Positions 1 to 9,742 are shown, counted from the stretch's first letter. The stretch: 64,000 bases of DNA from Halalkalibaculum roseum (GCF_011059145.1 NZ_JAALLT010000004.1:186001-250000); one strand, 5' to 3'. Notes: generated by a model from the sequence alone, not told the origin. A program made the numbers and translations.

Positions 1-2539
1 AAGTCGGCGGAGCCAGCCTGCTTTCCAGCTTTGCATGCAGGTCTTTCAGCTGGGCCCGGGCTACCGAACGAGCATCCGCAGGAGTTGTTGGAGGTGCATC
101 CGTAACCAGCTGGGTTACCCCATCAAGATAAGCACGCTGCAGGTCGCGGCGGTTGCTTTCGATGTTGGATCCCGGTGAGGACCAGACTTCACTCCAAACG
201 GCCGTGGTAACCTGGTTCATCAGTGATGGAATCGTCAGTGTATTCTCTTCCCCGAATTTTACTTCAGTGTCTCTGATTCTTGACAGGCGATACGGGTTAA
301 ACAACTGCTGAAGCAGGGATGACTGAATGCCCACCAGCGTACGGTGCAGCGGGTAGTCTATGCGTCCCTGGTAGGTATTGCTGTTGCCCCAGTGACTCCA
401 GCGGTCAGCACCCATCTTCTGGTAAACGTCGCGAGGAAGTTCCATACCGTCCACACTGAATGCATAATCGATGATCATATCCAGTGCTTCCTGCTGCTTC
501 TCTTTGCTTACGGGTACGAAAGGCATGCGTCCCTCGGGATCACCCACGTGGTCGCGGTACTGGTGCTGTCCGCCGATATATTTCACGGCAGGGGCCAGCG
601 CGCGGGCATACTGGAACAGGTAGGTCTGGAAGAGGTCCGTAGCCTCAAAATAGGCCATATTATCGGCAAGAGCTATTTCAGGTACTCTTGGAATCATGGA
701 ATCGAGCAGCTGTGCTCTACCTTTAGCCCACTCAAGCGGGTCGGCACCGAGGTCATACACATTTACATGAGGATCAACAGCTCCCCATCCTCGTGCATCT
801 TCATCCGTACCATAGGCGTGACCCTGCTTGGCACCTTCACGGGCGATGGCTTCGGCCTTTTCATCATCGGGAGTATACCCGTAGGAAATGACCCATCGGT
901 CATAAGATCCCACACCCGGGTTGTAGTAATAACCGTCCTGCGACTTTCCTTCCGGATTGATGTTTACAGTTGGGTACTCCATTGCTGAATTAAATACGCC
1001 ATTTTCTTCGGCCCAGGCTTCATCATAGAGTCTATCCAGCGGGGTATCGATGGATGAGCGGAAGTTGTGTCGCAGGCCAAGTGTATGGCCTACTTCGTGC
1101 ATAGTTACCCAGCGCAGCGCCTGGTCTACGAACTCTTTCGGCACCGGTTCGCCGGGCTTCAACTCACCGAAGGCCGCCATAAAACTTTTGGCCAGGTCGA
1201 ACTGCATACCCATCTCGTTGTAGAACGACTTCGTCTTCACGCCGCGGCTCATCAAGGCGAGCTCTTCCTCACTGACATTGAAAATCTCATCAATAGCGGT
1301 ACGGGGTTCTACCAATTCACGGTACTCATCCTTATCGCCGAGCAGCATATTGGCTTCAAAAAGAATGTCAGCGTCAAGAATCTCACCGGTTCGAGGATCA
1401 ACAACTGACGGTCCGATAGCGCCATATCCGGGTTGATCGGAAGTATTCCATCGCAGGGTAGCATACCGGATATCTTCGGCCATCACGCTGTCGGGAAGCA
1501 ACTCGGCCTGAACGGCATTGCGGAATCCGGCAGCCTCAAAAGCATCTGACCATGCCTCGACTCCTTCCATCATCGCCTCGCGGTACTCTTCAGGAACCGT
1601 TCGGTCGATATAATACACAATCGGCTCTTTGGGATCGCATAACCCGTCGGAACCGGCGGGTCCGTCACACTCCAGTCGCCAGCGGTTCACGTACCTGCGA
1701 AAGAAGGTGTCGCTGTCGTCAGTAAAATCTTTGTGTACCGTCATAAAAAAGCCGGTTCTATCATCCGCCATGCGGGGCTTCATCGGCTCTTCGGGCAGTT
1801 TCACCATTGTGTAAAACAAGGAAAGCGGGATATACCGGCTGTCAGCGACCGTTCTAGGTCCGCCCAGTTCAGAATTCTTGAAGGTCAGCTTGGCCTGAAT
1901 ATTCACATTCTCGGGAAAAGCCTGAATTTTTTCTACATGAGATCGGGTCTTGTCGAAACTGACACGTCCCGGTCGTCCCGGCGTATCGGAAACGGCAAAT
2001 CCTACTCGTGTTGATATCCCGGAGATGTCGCCTACGAACCAGTCATAAACATTAATTAGAATCTCTGTACTGTCGGCGTTGTACGCCTCAATTTTCGCTG
2101 TTTCTACCACTGATTCTCCAAAGGTGAGCTCAACAGCTTTGGCTTCGGGAGTATTATCTTCAGCTTTGTAACGGTGAGGATGCTGTATCAAAAAGAGTTT
2201 CCCTTCATGGTCCTGAAAAGATACCATCAGACCTTCAAAAATATTCAGCATGCTGCCACCATAGAGACCGGAAGAACCGATTCCTCGGGCAAGCTCAAAG
2301 TTCATCAGGAATTTTTCATTCAACCGGTCCTTGGGAACCGATAAATAAAGTTTGTCTTCATGGTGATATAAGTCAAAATACCCTTCAACCTTTTCGGCAT
2401 CTTTGGTGAGTTCATCAAATTTTGACTCTTTTTTCTCTGTTTTATCTGCTGCCCCTTGATTGCCGGTAGCTTTCTGAGATGTAGCGCATCCCGAAAACAG
2501 CAAAATGGCACAGACTAATGTCGCAAGTAACTGTTTCAT
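1..2539 (-). CDS. Zinc-dependent metalloprotease lipoprotein (DUF5117/DUF4953 type), 3' end outside window
   Basis: An exported zinc protease of the large Bacteroidota family carrying DUF5117/DUF5118/DUF4953 domains; its substrate is unknown. Translation leftwards from the ATG at 2539 gives a lipoprotein signal peptide with lipobox FSGC (Cys18), so the mature protein is probably anchored in an envelope membrane. The catalytic motif HEVGHTLGLRHNF is encoded at about 1061-1099 (first His near residue 481), giving the HExxH zinc site and the third His of a metzincin-like HExxHxxGxxH. The frame stays open to base 1, so at least 846 residues are present and the C-terminus is missing; family members are usually 800-900 residues, so little is lost. 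The family is seen from the motif; the physiological role is not known. Confidence 0.9.
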   Translation of the reverse strand, partial: MKQLLATLVCAILLFSGCATSQKATGNQGAADKTEKKESKFDELTKDAEKVEGYFDLYHHEDKLYLSVPKDRLNEKFLMNFELARGIGSSGLYGGSMLNIFEGLMVSFQDHEGKLFLIQHPHRYKAEDNTPEAKAVELTFGESVVETAKIEAYNADSTEILINVYDWFVGDISGISTRVGFAVSDTPGRPGRVSFDKTRSHVEKIQAFPENVNIQAKLTFKNSELGGPRTVADSRYIPLSLFYTMVKLPEEPMKPRMADDRTGFFMTVHKDFTDDSDTFFRRYVNRWRLECDGPAGSDGLCDPKEPIVYYIDRTVPEEYREAMMEGVEAWSDAFEAAGFRNAVQAELLPDSVMAEDIRYATLRWNTSDQPGYGAIGPSVVDPRTGEILDADILFEANMLLGDKDEYRELVEPRTAIDEIFNVSEEELALMSRGVKTKSFYNEMGMQFDLAKSFMAAFGELKPGEPVPKEFVDQALRWVTMHEVGHTLGLRHNFRSSIDTPLDRLYDEAWAEENGVFNSAMEYPTVNINPEGKSQDGYYYNPGVGSYDRWVISYGYTPDDEKAEAIAREGAKQGHAYGTDEDARGWGAVDPHVNVYDLGADPLEWAKGRAQLLDSMIPRVPEIALADNMAYFEATDLFQTYLFQYARALAPAVKYIGGQHQYRDHVGDPEGRMPFVPVSKEKQQEALDMIIDYAFSVDGMELPRDVYQKMGADRWSHWGNSNTYQGRIDYPLHRTLVGIQSSLLQQLFNPYRLSRIRDTEVKFGEENTLTIPSLMNQVTTAVWSEVWSSPGSNIESNRRDLQRAYLDGVTQLVTDAPPTTPADARSVARAQLKDLHAKLESRLAPPT

Positions 2540-2742
2540 GTTTACTCTGTTTAAGGTTTTCTGATAATAATGTGATACTGAAACGGATCCGGTTTTTTAC
2601 GGACCATCTGCAGTACCTACGTAAGAAAAGTTGAAAAGTTTAGATTACTAAAGTAAAAGCTTCCGGACAAATAATTCTGCAAAATCTTATGTTGAATAAG
2701 TAAGGAGTTAGCCTTATTTTTGGGATCTGTTTTGAAAGCCAT

Positions 2743-2816
2743 GCACCCGTAGCTCAACTGGATAGAGTACCTGACTACGAATCAGGCGGTTAGAGGTTCG
2801 AATCCTCTCGGGTGTA
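2743..2816 (+). tRNA. tRNA-Arg (anticodon ACG)
   Basis: A cloverleaf can be folded by eye. The acceptor stem GCACCCG pairs with CGGGTGT (G-T closing pair) followed by discriminator A. The anticodon stem CCTGA/TCAGG encloses loop CTACGAA with anticodon ACG at 2777-2779. The T arm is GAGG-TTCGAAT-CCTC. No CCA is encoded. The wobble A of ACG is normally deaminated to inosine by TadA, reading CGU/CGC/CGA. A rho-independent terminator follows directly. Confidence 0.95.
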
Positions 2817-2820
2817 CATC

Positions 2821-2855
2821 AAAAACCCGTTTACGTTAAAGTAAGCGGGTTTTTG
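2821..2855 (+). terminator. Rho-independent terminator of tRNA-Arg
   Basis: AAAACCCGTTTAC pairs with GTAAGCGGGTTTT (one G-T pair) around a 6-base loop, followed by TTTTTGTTATT. It starts five bases after the tRNA 3' end. Confidence 0.85.
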
Positions 2856-3227
2856 TTATTTATTTCCTTTCTACAAGTTCTTACTGCAGTTTATCCGGTA
2901 AGTATATCTTGGAATGACATTCTTCCCGGGAATCCCTTCTGGTTCACGGAAATATCCTCTCGAGTGTAATTTTTAAAATCTCTTCAATTCAACCGCGCCC
3001 AGCTCTTAATAGCTTCTTCATTTAGTCGCCTTTTCCCATCATTTTTATGTGGTCATGAATCAAGTGGCTTTTCTTCCCTAGAATTTGTGTCCTATGTTAA
3101 ACCATACGCCAGGTTTATATTTCAATATTGACGGTTTACTCGAGAAAAATTGAAGGATTTGTAATAAATCTAGTTTATAGTAGATTAGTGATATAAATCT
3201 ATTAGCATCAAACAAATCAAGAGAGAT
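2856..3227. other. Gene-free stretch with a partial copy of the tRNA-Arg 3' end
   Basis: No convincing gene is seen. At 2941-2967 the order GGTTC...ATCCTCTCGAGTGTA repeats the tRNA T-arm and acceptor 3' strand (GGTTCGAATCCTCTCGGGTGTA) with a 4-base insertion and one substitution. Such 3'-end copies are typical of integrase attachment sites, but no integrase is present, so this would be a relic. The remainder is AT-rich and unassigned; it presumably carries the promoter of the gene starting at 3228. Confidence 0.4.
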
Positions 3228-4055
3228 ATGAGAAGATTTATAACCATCGTAGTCGTAATACTCTTCGTTTCACTATCTGCGAATGGACAAAATTTATTAT
3301 TAATCGGTGAGCATAGTTATCCCAGTACCGAAAGCTATACCCTGAAGTCTAATTCTTCTTTTGCAAGTAACCTGAATGTCTTATTTGCCCGGGAAGGAGA
3401 AACGGCTTTCTTTTCAGTGAATACCAAAAGCATTCAAGATCTAGAAATCAGTGGCAAACTAATTATCTACCTAGATGATGGAACCGTAATCACACTGAAA
3501 GAAAAAGAAAACGACCTTGTAGATAATATATCTAAAGCTTTGTATCGTTTAAGTGATGAAGATCTGAGTCATTTACAAAACAGCAATATCAATACGGTGA
3601 GATACTCATTAGAGTACGAGCAAGGTGAGTCGCACCCGAATACCGGTAGTTATACTGCTTCTAATAAAGGAGAGACAAAAGTAAACTTTCCGGCTTTAGT
3701 AATCGATTTTTATCAAGGGAGTGAAAGCAGCAAATCCGATTCCAATGCAGATTACATCATTCAAAAAGATAAGAGCGCACCCTATGAAATACAATGGGAT
3801 GGTGATGTTGTAAGATTACCCCTCCTTCAGCCATCTCCCAAAATTGAGAGTGAAATAAAAACCCCATTTACATTTAGTTTCGAAGTAAAGCCTGATGGTG
3901 CGATTAAAAGTGTTACTTCTCCCAGATTTATTTCTGAAATCGAACGCGAGGTAATTTTAAACTTCCTTGTGATGTGGAGATTCTCTGGACTTCCTTTCGG
4001 CGTTCCTCAAGAAATACAAAGGGGTACAATCACTTTTAATGATGAGTTTTTCTGA
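3228..4055 (+). CDS. Secreted protein of unknown function with a possible TonB-like C-terminus
   Basis: A 275-residue protein with a clear Sec signal peptide (basic MRR, then a hydrophobic run to about residue 20) and no lipobox. The middle is charged and has no motif I recognise. The last ~60 residues (from about 212) run FTFSFEVKPDGAIKSV... and end in a short beta segment (GTITFNDEF). This recalls the F-x-V-x-x-DG-x-hydrophobic pattern of TonB C-terminal domains, although the usual SSG and P-A positions are absent, so the match is weak. The next gene, also exported, follows 80 bases later on the same strand. Function is unknown. Confidence 0.75.
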   Translation: MRRFITIVVVILFVSLSANGQNLLLIGEHSYPSTESYTLKSNSSFASNLNVLFAREGETAFFSVNTKSIQDLEISGKLIIYLDDGTVITLKEKENDLVDNISKALYRLSDEDLSHLQNSNINTVRYSLEYEQGESHPNTGSYTASNKGETKVNFPALVIDFYQGSESSKSDSNADYIIQKDKSAPYEIQWDGDVVRLPLLQPSPKIESEIKTPFTFSFEVKPDGAIKSVTSPRFISEIEREVILNFLVMWRFSGLPFGVPQEIQRGTITFNDEFF

Positions 4056-4137
4056 AAGTTCATTTTTTCATCTTTCTCCTTGTGTAAGCAGGCTCCGTTT
4101 ACTAGATTTTTATCGAGTACAAAAGAGAGATTAAGGG

Positions 4138-4680
4138 ATGCGCTATATAAAATATTCGGTGTTATTAATACTTATTACTTTTGGAATAGCTTTAGCTACA
4201 AGTTGCACCTCCCCTACAGGTTCAAATAATAGGAACGAGACTATATCTGATGGCGAATTCTTTGCCACCGTTGATAATGACTACACCTTTACCGGCGAGG
4301 CTTCTTTCGACACTCTTATAACGAATTATCAGTCCATACCAGATATCTACCAGGATACGATTGCAGCCTTGGTTCTTAAAGCAGGGGAAATTAGTGTTCC
4401 AAATAGAGAACCCATTTCCACCGGTATCTTCATGAACGCCCTATGGGATGAGGAGAATCCCGAATTCGACCTGGAGTCCAATCCCTATTTCGTCAACTAT
4501 TATGTCCCTCCCAAAATTACAAGCATGTCCGCCATGTACACGATCAAATCGGGCACCGTTACCGTCGAAGCCTATTCCGGTAATCTGCTGACTGGGTCGT
4601 TTAATCTGGTTGCAGAAGATGCTCCGGATGATTCTATTACCATCACCGGGTCGTTCAAAGCCCTAAGAGTTTACGAGTAG
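4138..4680 (+). CDS. Lipoprotein of unknown function
   Basis: A 180-residue protein with a type II signal peptide (hydrophobic run, lipobox ATSC near residue 23) followed by a short Ser/Thr/Asn-rich linker. The C-terminal half alternates short beta-strand-like segments (GTVTVEAYSG, TGSFNLVAED, ITITGSFKAL). That GSF-beta pattern is common in small Bacteroidota envelope lipoproteins of the DUF6252 kind, but I cannot assign it firmly. GC content is higher in the second half than at the start. It may be co-transcribed with the upstream exported gene. Confidence 0.75.
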   Translation: MRYIKYSVLLILITFGIALATSCTSPTGSNNRNETISDGEFFATVDNDYTFTGEASFDTLITNYQSIPDIYQDTIAALVLKAGEISVPNREPISTGIFMNALWDEENPEFDLESNPYFVNYYVPPKITSMSAMYTIKSGTVTVEAYSGNLLTGSFNLVAEDAPDDSITITGSFKALRVYE

Positions 4681-4782
4681 TGCCCCGGTTTTGATTAGGA
4701 TCTATAACTTAATCAACCATTGAATAACTAATCGTTAAGATCCGGCTGTAGTTGATTGTGCCGTCCTATTAAATACAACAGA

Positions 4783-6012
4783 TTACTCTATTCGGATGGC
4801 ATCTATGGGCTGCAGTTTAGCCGCTTTCCAGGCAGGATAGGTGCCGAAAATAATTCCGATTAATATTGCAATCACTGTAATGATGATAAGTGTATCAAAT
4901 GAAAATGCCGGATGAAACGGAACCTCGGCTAGTGATTGCACAATCGGAAATAGAGAGAAGACCAGCAACAAACCCAAAAGCAGCCCCAGGAAACTGCCTA
5001 TTAAAGAAACCGTTATTGATTCCGCCAGAAACTGAAATAGAATATCCCTCTTCTTAGCCCCGGTGGCTTTTCTTATTCCTATTTCTTTGGTTCGTTCTGA
5101 AACCGAGATCAATAATACATTCATAATCCCAATACCGCCAACCAAAACTGCGATCCCTGTTATCATTCCCATTACTATTTTAAAAACGAGCACTCCTCGT
5201 TTAGCCTGTTCAACACGAAAGTTATTGGTGACTACCGTGAAGCCCTCACTGCCCGACTCAAAGTTCGCGTCCAGCCAGCTTTCCGCTTCTTTCTTAAGGT
5301 CACTTACGTTTTCGACCCTGTTTGACCTTATCTCTACCATTGCCGTCCGTGTATCCGGTCCACTCTCAAAAAAGGAAGTAAAGGGTACATAACCCCGGGT
5401 AATTTGGTCATTCCCGTTTTCTTGCATGACGCCCACAATTTCAAACGACTTATTTTCAAGAATAAGATTTTTCCCGATGAGTGATTCCTCCGGTTCAGAG
5501 AGTTTAGTTGCAAAATTATTATTCAGAATGATTTTTTGAGCCGCACTTTCCAGATCTGCCTCATTGAAAAATCTCCCTGCCCTGATATCATTCTTCAAGC
5601 CTGTCAATCTTAGATCCGTAGTACCCGCAAGTATCGCCGGGAATCGTAGAGAATCCTCTTCTGATGCTATTTGAATAGAACGCTGTTTATTAATTGTGAC
5701 AAAGGCCTGTTTCGCAAATTTCTGCTGTAATTGTTCTGCATCATCCAGTGTAAAACTGGGATGGTTCTCAATGGGCATGCGGATGCCCTCGGTAACCACC
5801 GAAGTTTTAGGATTTATGATGATGCTTCTTAAACTCGTTGTGGCAGAAATCTGGTCCCGGGCAAAATTCTCCAAACCATCACCCAGAGACAGGATAGCGA
5901 CCAAAGCCGCCACCCCGATAATCACTCCAAGTACTGAGAGAAAGGTATGCATGAGATTAGACCTGATATTTTCAATGGCTATAGAAACAGAGAAAAGAAG
6001 TTTACTTAGCAT
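4783..6012 (-). CDS. MacB/FtsX-type ABC transporter permease
   Basis: A 409-residue membrane subunit of the MacB-type ABC mechanotransmission family. It has one N-terminal transmembrane helix (about 18-42), a periplasmic MacB_PCD-like domain (about 45-260) and three C-terminal helices typical of FtsX domains. The cytoplasmic signature RTKEIGIRKATGAKKRDI between helices 2 and 3 is diagnostic. Such permeases work with a LolD/MacB ATPase and usually a membrane-fusion protein. Neither is adjacent here, so the ATPase must be encoded elsewhere or shared. Possible substrates are lipoproteins, peptides or xenobiotics; nothing here decides between them. Confidence 0.9.
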   Translation of the reverse strand: MLSKLLFSVSIAIENIRSNLMHTFLSVLGVIIGVAALVAILSLGDGLENFARDQISATTSLRSIIINPKTSVVTEGIRMPIENHPSFTLDDAEQLQQKFAKQAFVTINKQRSIQIASEEDSLRFPAILAGTTDLRLTGLKNDIRAGRFFNEADLESAAQKIILNNNFATKLSEPEESLIGKNLILENKSFEIVGVMQENGNDQITRGYVPFTSFFESGPDTRTAMVEIRSNRVENVSDLKKEAESWLDANFESGSEGFTVVTNNFRVEQAKRGVLVFKIVMGMITGIAVLVGGIGIMNVLLISVSERTKEIGIRKATGAKKRDILFQFLAESITVSLIGSFLGLLLGLLLVFSLFPIVQSLAEVPFHPAFSFDTLIIITVIAILIGIIFGTYPAWKAAKLQPIDAIRIE

Positions 6013-6268
6013 ATCCCATTACATTCGTTTTTATTAAGCCTATTATAAGGGGAGCTTCAAAAAAAGTTACAATCGTAAATAAATGAATCCCTAACCGGAC
6101 AATAATTTGCAATTAAAAATTGAACGCACTGCCAAGTTAAATTGCTATGATAAGTACTACTGAAAGAATCATCTTCATTATTCTTTCACTTTAGAAAATC
6201 ATATTTTGTGACCCGATTTTAAGCAAACTGTTAATCATAAAAACTGAATAAATAAACTACCCTAAACC

Positions 6269-6850
6269 ATGAAGAAACTATTTCCACTATTTCTATTCTC
6301 ACTGGCACTGATTGTGAGTGCCTGTTCCGGCAGTTCCGATCAGCAACAACAATCCGCTGAAGGCAACATGGGAGAAACCGAAACATCAATGGAAGCCGAA
6401 GGCCGCACTATTGATGTGTATGGTATCGACCGTATGAAATATGTTGTTCAAGACACTACCGGCGGCGTTATGGTCGGAGAAAGTGTTGAAGTAAACGGAG
6501 AAACCTACTACCTGCTGGAAGGCATCAGCGCAGAGGCCGGTGAAGAACTGACCTTTAGTCTTACCACTATAAGCGCTCTTCCGGCAAGTGCCATGGCGCA
6601 CAATATTGTGTTGCTTGAGGGCGGAGCCAATGCACAGGAATTTGTCAACGCATCCATGAGTGCCAAAGACAATAATTACATTGCTCCCGGAATGACTGAC
6701 ATCATACTCGCACAGACCGATATGGTCGGTGGCGATGAAAGCACTTCCGTGACCTTCAACGCCCCTGAAGAAACCGGAGATTATGAATATCTCTGCAGCT
6801 TCCCGGGACACTTTGCAGCAGGAATGAAAGGAATACTGAGTGTTCAGTAA
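6269..6850 (+). CDS. Azurin/plastocyanin-like type 1 copper lipoprotein
   Basis: A 193-residue cupredoxin that probably shuttles electrons in the envelope. The signal peptide ends in lipobox VSAC, followed by a Ser/Gln/Glu-rich linker to about residue 45. The cupredoxin domain contains the type 1 copper ligands His111 (in MAHNIV), Cys176, His181 and Met186 (in LCSFPGHFAAGM). This is the azurin/auracyanin arrangement, including the Met axial ligand. A strong terminator follows. In a genome with NosZ and cbb3 oxidase, such a protein is a plausible donor to either enzyme; that link is inference. Confidence 0.92.
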   Translation: MKKLFPLFLFSLALIVSACSGSSDQQQQSAEGNMGETETSMEAEGRTIDVYGIDRMKYVVQDTTGGVMVGESVEVNGETYYLLEGISAEAGEELTFSLTTISALPASAMAHNIVLLEGGANAQEFVNASMSAKDNNYIAPGMTDIILAQTDMVGGDESTSVTFNAPEETGDYEYLCSFPGHFAAGMKGILSVQ

Positions 6851-6873
6851 TCACAAACCTGTTTATTGACATT

Positions 6874-6908
6874 AAGGCGGCCCGCAGATTCGGGTCGCCT
6901 TTTTTTTA
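6874..6908 (+). terminator. Rho-independent terminator after the azurin-like gene
   Basis: AAGGCGGCCCG and CGGGTCGCCTT form an 11-bp stem (one G-T pair) around loop CAGATT, followed by eight T residues. Confidence 0.92.
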
Positions 6909-6968
6909 TGCTTTCCTTAGCTTATATAGCGTTTGATTTGAAGTTATTACCCTAATTCAGGTATTCCT

Positions 6969-8294
6969 ATGTTTAAAAGCCTTATCCATTTTTTAAAGCA
7001 TGTGCGCATGGGATACCTGCTGTTTACCTCCCTGCTGATACTCGGGCTTTTCTTCGGTATTTTTGAAATTATCAAATTTGTCTACATCGAGGACCTTTCC
7101 GACGAAAATATGCGCTTTCTCTACTTCACGAGGGGCGTGATAGTTTCACTCTCCCTGATGGTGTGGGCGGCATGGACCGTGTATAACTACCGAGAGCTGT
7201 ACCAGGAACAACTGGAGGTTACCGAAGAGCAGTATCGCAACATCATAGAAAACTCTGCCGATGCCATTATCACCCTCAATAACGATGACGAAATCACCTC
7301 CTGGAATCGCGGAGCTGAACAAATATTTGGCTGGAAGCGGGAGGAAATCGTCGGGGAACCGGTAGAAAAACTTATTCCCGATGACCTGCTGGAACTGCAG
7401 GAGTTGGAGTGCCTTGCTTTCGGGATGCACTATCGCGGCTATGTATCCAATTATGAAACAGAAAGATTGAACAAGGCAAGTAAAAAAGTGCTGGTCAACC
7501 TCTCCGAATCTTTTATTCGTGATGAAGACGACGAGATTATCGGACGTTCTCAAATATTACGTGATCTCACCGACTTTAAAATTAGGGAAGAGCAGATACA
7601 GCAATCTGAACGGCTGGCCACAGTGGGACACATGGCTGCCGGCGTGGCCCATGAAGTGGGCAACCCGCTTACGGCCATCTCTTCCCTGGTACAGGTATGC
7701 CAGCGCAAGACAGATGACCCCTTTATACAGGATCAACTGAAAAAAGTACGGGATCACATTCAGCGAATCACCAAAATTGTACGCGACCTGGTGGATTTCT
7801 CCCGTCCCTCCAGTCTGAAAACCGAAATGATGAATATCAATGAGATCATAAAATCTGCTGTCGGTCTCCTGAAACATGATGCACGATGCCGTTCGGTTAC
7901 CTTTAACATGGAATTGTCTCCACAGATACCCAAAATCGAAGGCGTTCCCGACCACATCCACCAGGTGGTGGTAAATATCCTGCTCAATGCAGTAGATGCG
8001 ATGAAGGGAATCAAAAATCAAAGGATCGACATTAGAACATGGCAGAAGGATGATCATATCAAGATAGCCATAGAAGATGTCGGAGAAGGGATTCCCGACA
8101 AGCAACTAAATCGAATTTTTGAACCTTTTTTCACTACCAAAGAGGTGGGCAGTGGTACCGGTCTCGGGCTCTCTGTGAGCCATGGTATCATCACCAAAAT
8201 GGGCGGTACCATTGACGTAGAATCAGAAGAGGGCGTCGGAACTACCTTCACCTTGAATTTGCCCCAGGAAATCAACCAGGAAGCAACCGTATGA
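6969..8294 (+). CDS. NtrB-type PAS sensor histidine kinase
   Basis: A 441-residue sensor kinase. Two transmembrane helices (about 14-36 and 50-70) anchor it. A PAS domain (about 80-200) contains the usual NIIENSADAI start and W-N-R-G-A-E-x-I-F-G-W segment. The HisKA dimerisation helix carries the phospho-acceptor His228 in AAGVAHEVGNPLTAI, and the HATPase_c domain has an N box (NILLNAVDAM), G1 (DVGEGIPD) and G2 (GSGTGLGLS). The HEVGNPL form is typical of NtrB/ZraS-like kinases paired with sigma-54 activators. The stop overlaps the start of the NtrC-type regulator by four bases (ATGA), so the two are translationally coupled. The PAS ligand is unknown. Confidence 0.95.
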   Translation: MFKSLIHFLKHVRMGYLLFTSLLILGLFFGIFEIIKFVYIEDLSDENMRFLYFTRGVIVSLSLMVWAAWTVYNYRELYQEQLEVTEEQYRNIIENSADAIITLNNDDEITSWNRGAEQIFGWKREEIVGEPVEKLIPDDLLELQELECLAFGMHYRGYVSNYETERLNKASKKVLVNLSESFIRDEDDEIIGRSQILRDLTDFKIREEQIQQSERLATVGHMAAGVAHEVGNPLTAISSLVQVCQRKTDDPFIQDQLKKVRDHIQRITKIVRDLVDFSRPSSLKTEMMNINEIIKSAVGLLKHDARCRSVTFNMELSPQIPKIEGVPDHIHQVVVNILLNAVDAMKGIKNQRIDIRTWQKDDHIKIAIEDVGEGIPDKQLNRIFEPFFTTKEVGSGTGLGLSVSHGIITKMGGTIDVESEEGVGTTFTLNLPQEINQEATV

Positions 8295-9637
8295 TAGCAT
8301 CGATTTTAATAGCTGACGACGAAGAGGAAATCCGCAATTCACTATCAATGGTGCTCAAGGATGAAGGATACCGGTGCACCGCTGTGGCGGATGGCGCTTC
8401 TGCTATTGAAGAACTGAAGGAGCGATCTTATGACATCCTTATTTCGGATCTGAAAATGCCTCATGCCGACGGAATTGAAGTGCTGGAAGAAGCTCTCACG
8501 CGATCCTCGGATACCCTCACCATCATCATCACCGCACACGCCACGGTAGAAACGGCCATACAGGCATTGCGCAAGGGCGCTGCCGATTATATTCTGAAGC
8601 CGCTCGATTTTGATGAAGTCATACTGCGCATTGAAAATCTATTGAAGCAGAAGAAACTGGTACAGGAAAACAAATATCTGCGGGAGCAGATCGACCAGGA
8701 GTTCAACTTCAATCACATCATCGGCGAAAGTAAGCCCATGAAGGAAGTCTACCGCATGGTGAAACGTGTGAGTGACGTTAACAGCAACGTGCTCATTACG
8801 GGACCAAGCGGAACCGGGAAGGAGCTGGTAGCCCGGGCCATCCATTTTAACGGCAAACGCGGGTCGAAACCTTTCATCGCGATCAACTGCGGGGCTATTC
8901 CCAAAGACCTCGTAGAATCGGAACTCTTCGGACATAAAAAAGGAGCTTTCACCGGCGCCATATCCGACAAAGACGGAGTGTTCGTAGCCGCCAACAAGGG
9001 TACTGTTTTCCTGGACGAAGTCGGTGAAATACCGCTGAACCAACAGGTCAACCTGCTGAGGGTCATTCAAGAGCGAGAGGTAAAACCTATCGGTTCCAAT
9101 CAGATGATTAAGTTCGATACCCGTATTATTGCAGCAACCAACAAAGATCTGGAAGAGGAGATTGAGAAAGGCGAATTCCGCGAAGATCTCTATTACCGAC
9201 TGAACGTCGTGGAGATACCGCTCCCTACCCTTCAAGAGCGAAAAGATGATATCCCCTTACTGGCTCACCATTTCCTTAAGAAATACAGTAAAGAGCTGAA
9301 CCGTCCGGTCAAGGGCATTACCAGTGACGCCATGGGCGCATTGATCTCTTTTGAATGGAAGGGACAGGTGCGCGAGTTGGAAAATATCATTGAGCGCGCC
9401 GTCCTGCTGGGAAGTGATGATTATATAACCCTGGAAGATCTGCCGGGTAGCATACAGGAGTCAAAAGGTGATTTCAGCTACGACGCCGATTCACTTGAGG
9501 ATGCCGTGCAGACCTTTGAACGACACCATATTATCAGCGTGCTGAAACGTACCGATGGCAACAAAACCGAAGCTGCCCGCCTGCTGGGCATTGACCCGTC
9601 AACGCTCTACAGAAAAATGGAAAGAATGGGCATTTAG
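8291..9637 (+). CDS. NtrC-family sigma-54-dependent response regulator
   Basis: A 448-residue transcription activator. The receiver domain has the DDEEE acidic pocket and phospho-acceptor Asp53. The AAA+ domain has Walker A GPSGTGKE (about 171-178), the sigma-54-contacting GAFTGA loop (about 218-223) and a Walker B-like FLDEVGE. A Fis-type helix-turn-helix lies at the C-terminus (GNKTEAARLLGIDPSTLYRK). It is coupled to the sensor kinase just upstream. Sigma-54-like promoters at 11239-11256 and 11521-11540 make the YceI genes and the small receiver protein likely local targets. The intact GAFTGA means it should activate sigma-54 RNA polymerase. Confidence 0.96.
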   Translation: MIASILIADDEEEIRNSLSMVLKDEGYRCTAVADGASAIEELKERSYDILISDLKMPHADGIEVLEEALTRSSDTLTIIITAHATVETAIQALRKGAADYILKPLDFDEVILRIENLLKQKKLVQENKYLREQIDQEFNFNHIIGESKPMKEVYRMVKRVSDVNSNVLITGPSGTGKELVARAIHFNGKRGSKPFIAINCGAIPKDLVESELFGHKKGAFTGAISDKDGVFVAANKGTVFLDEVGEIPLNQQVNLLRVIQEREVKPIGSNQMIKFDTRIIAATNKDLEEEIEKGEFREDLYYRLNVVEIPLPTLQERKDDIPLLAHHFLKKYSKELNRPVKGITSDAMGALISFEWKGQVRELENIIERAVLLGSDDYITLEDLPGSIQESKGDFSYDADSLEDAVQTFERHHIISVLKRTDGNKTEAARLLGIDPSTLYRKMERMGI

Positions 9638-9701
9638 CAATGAACAGTGTGTCAGTAAACAGGAAACAGTTAGCAGTTAATAAACTAGGCTCTAATTTTA
9701 G

Positions 9702-9742
9702 TTTCTCCGTGTAACTCTGAGCTTCTTTGTGTACCTCTGTGG
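9702..9742 (-). repeat. Dispersed CACAGAG-type repeat, one copy
   Basis: Read on the minus strand this gives CCACAGAGG followed by TACACAAAGAAGC and CAGAGTTACACGGAG. It is the same pattern as the segments at 12215-12252 and 12361-12400 on the plus strand. It lies between the convergent NtrC-type and YceI genes. No transposase is associated. Its origin is unknown. Confidence 0.6.

Noticed and set aside
344-2014. Rightward open frames over the metalloprotease
   Set aside because: They are antisense to a continuous leftward frame with the HExxH motif and a signal peptide, and have no family resemblance.
8639-9235. Leftward 198-codon frame inside the NtrC-type regulator
   Set aside because: Antisense shadow of the AAA+ domain; no family motif.
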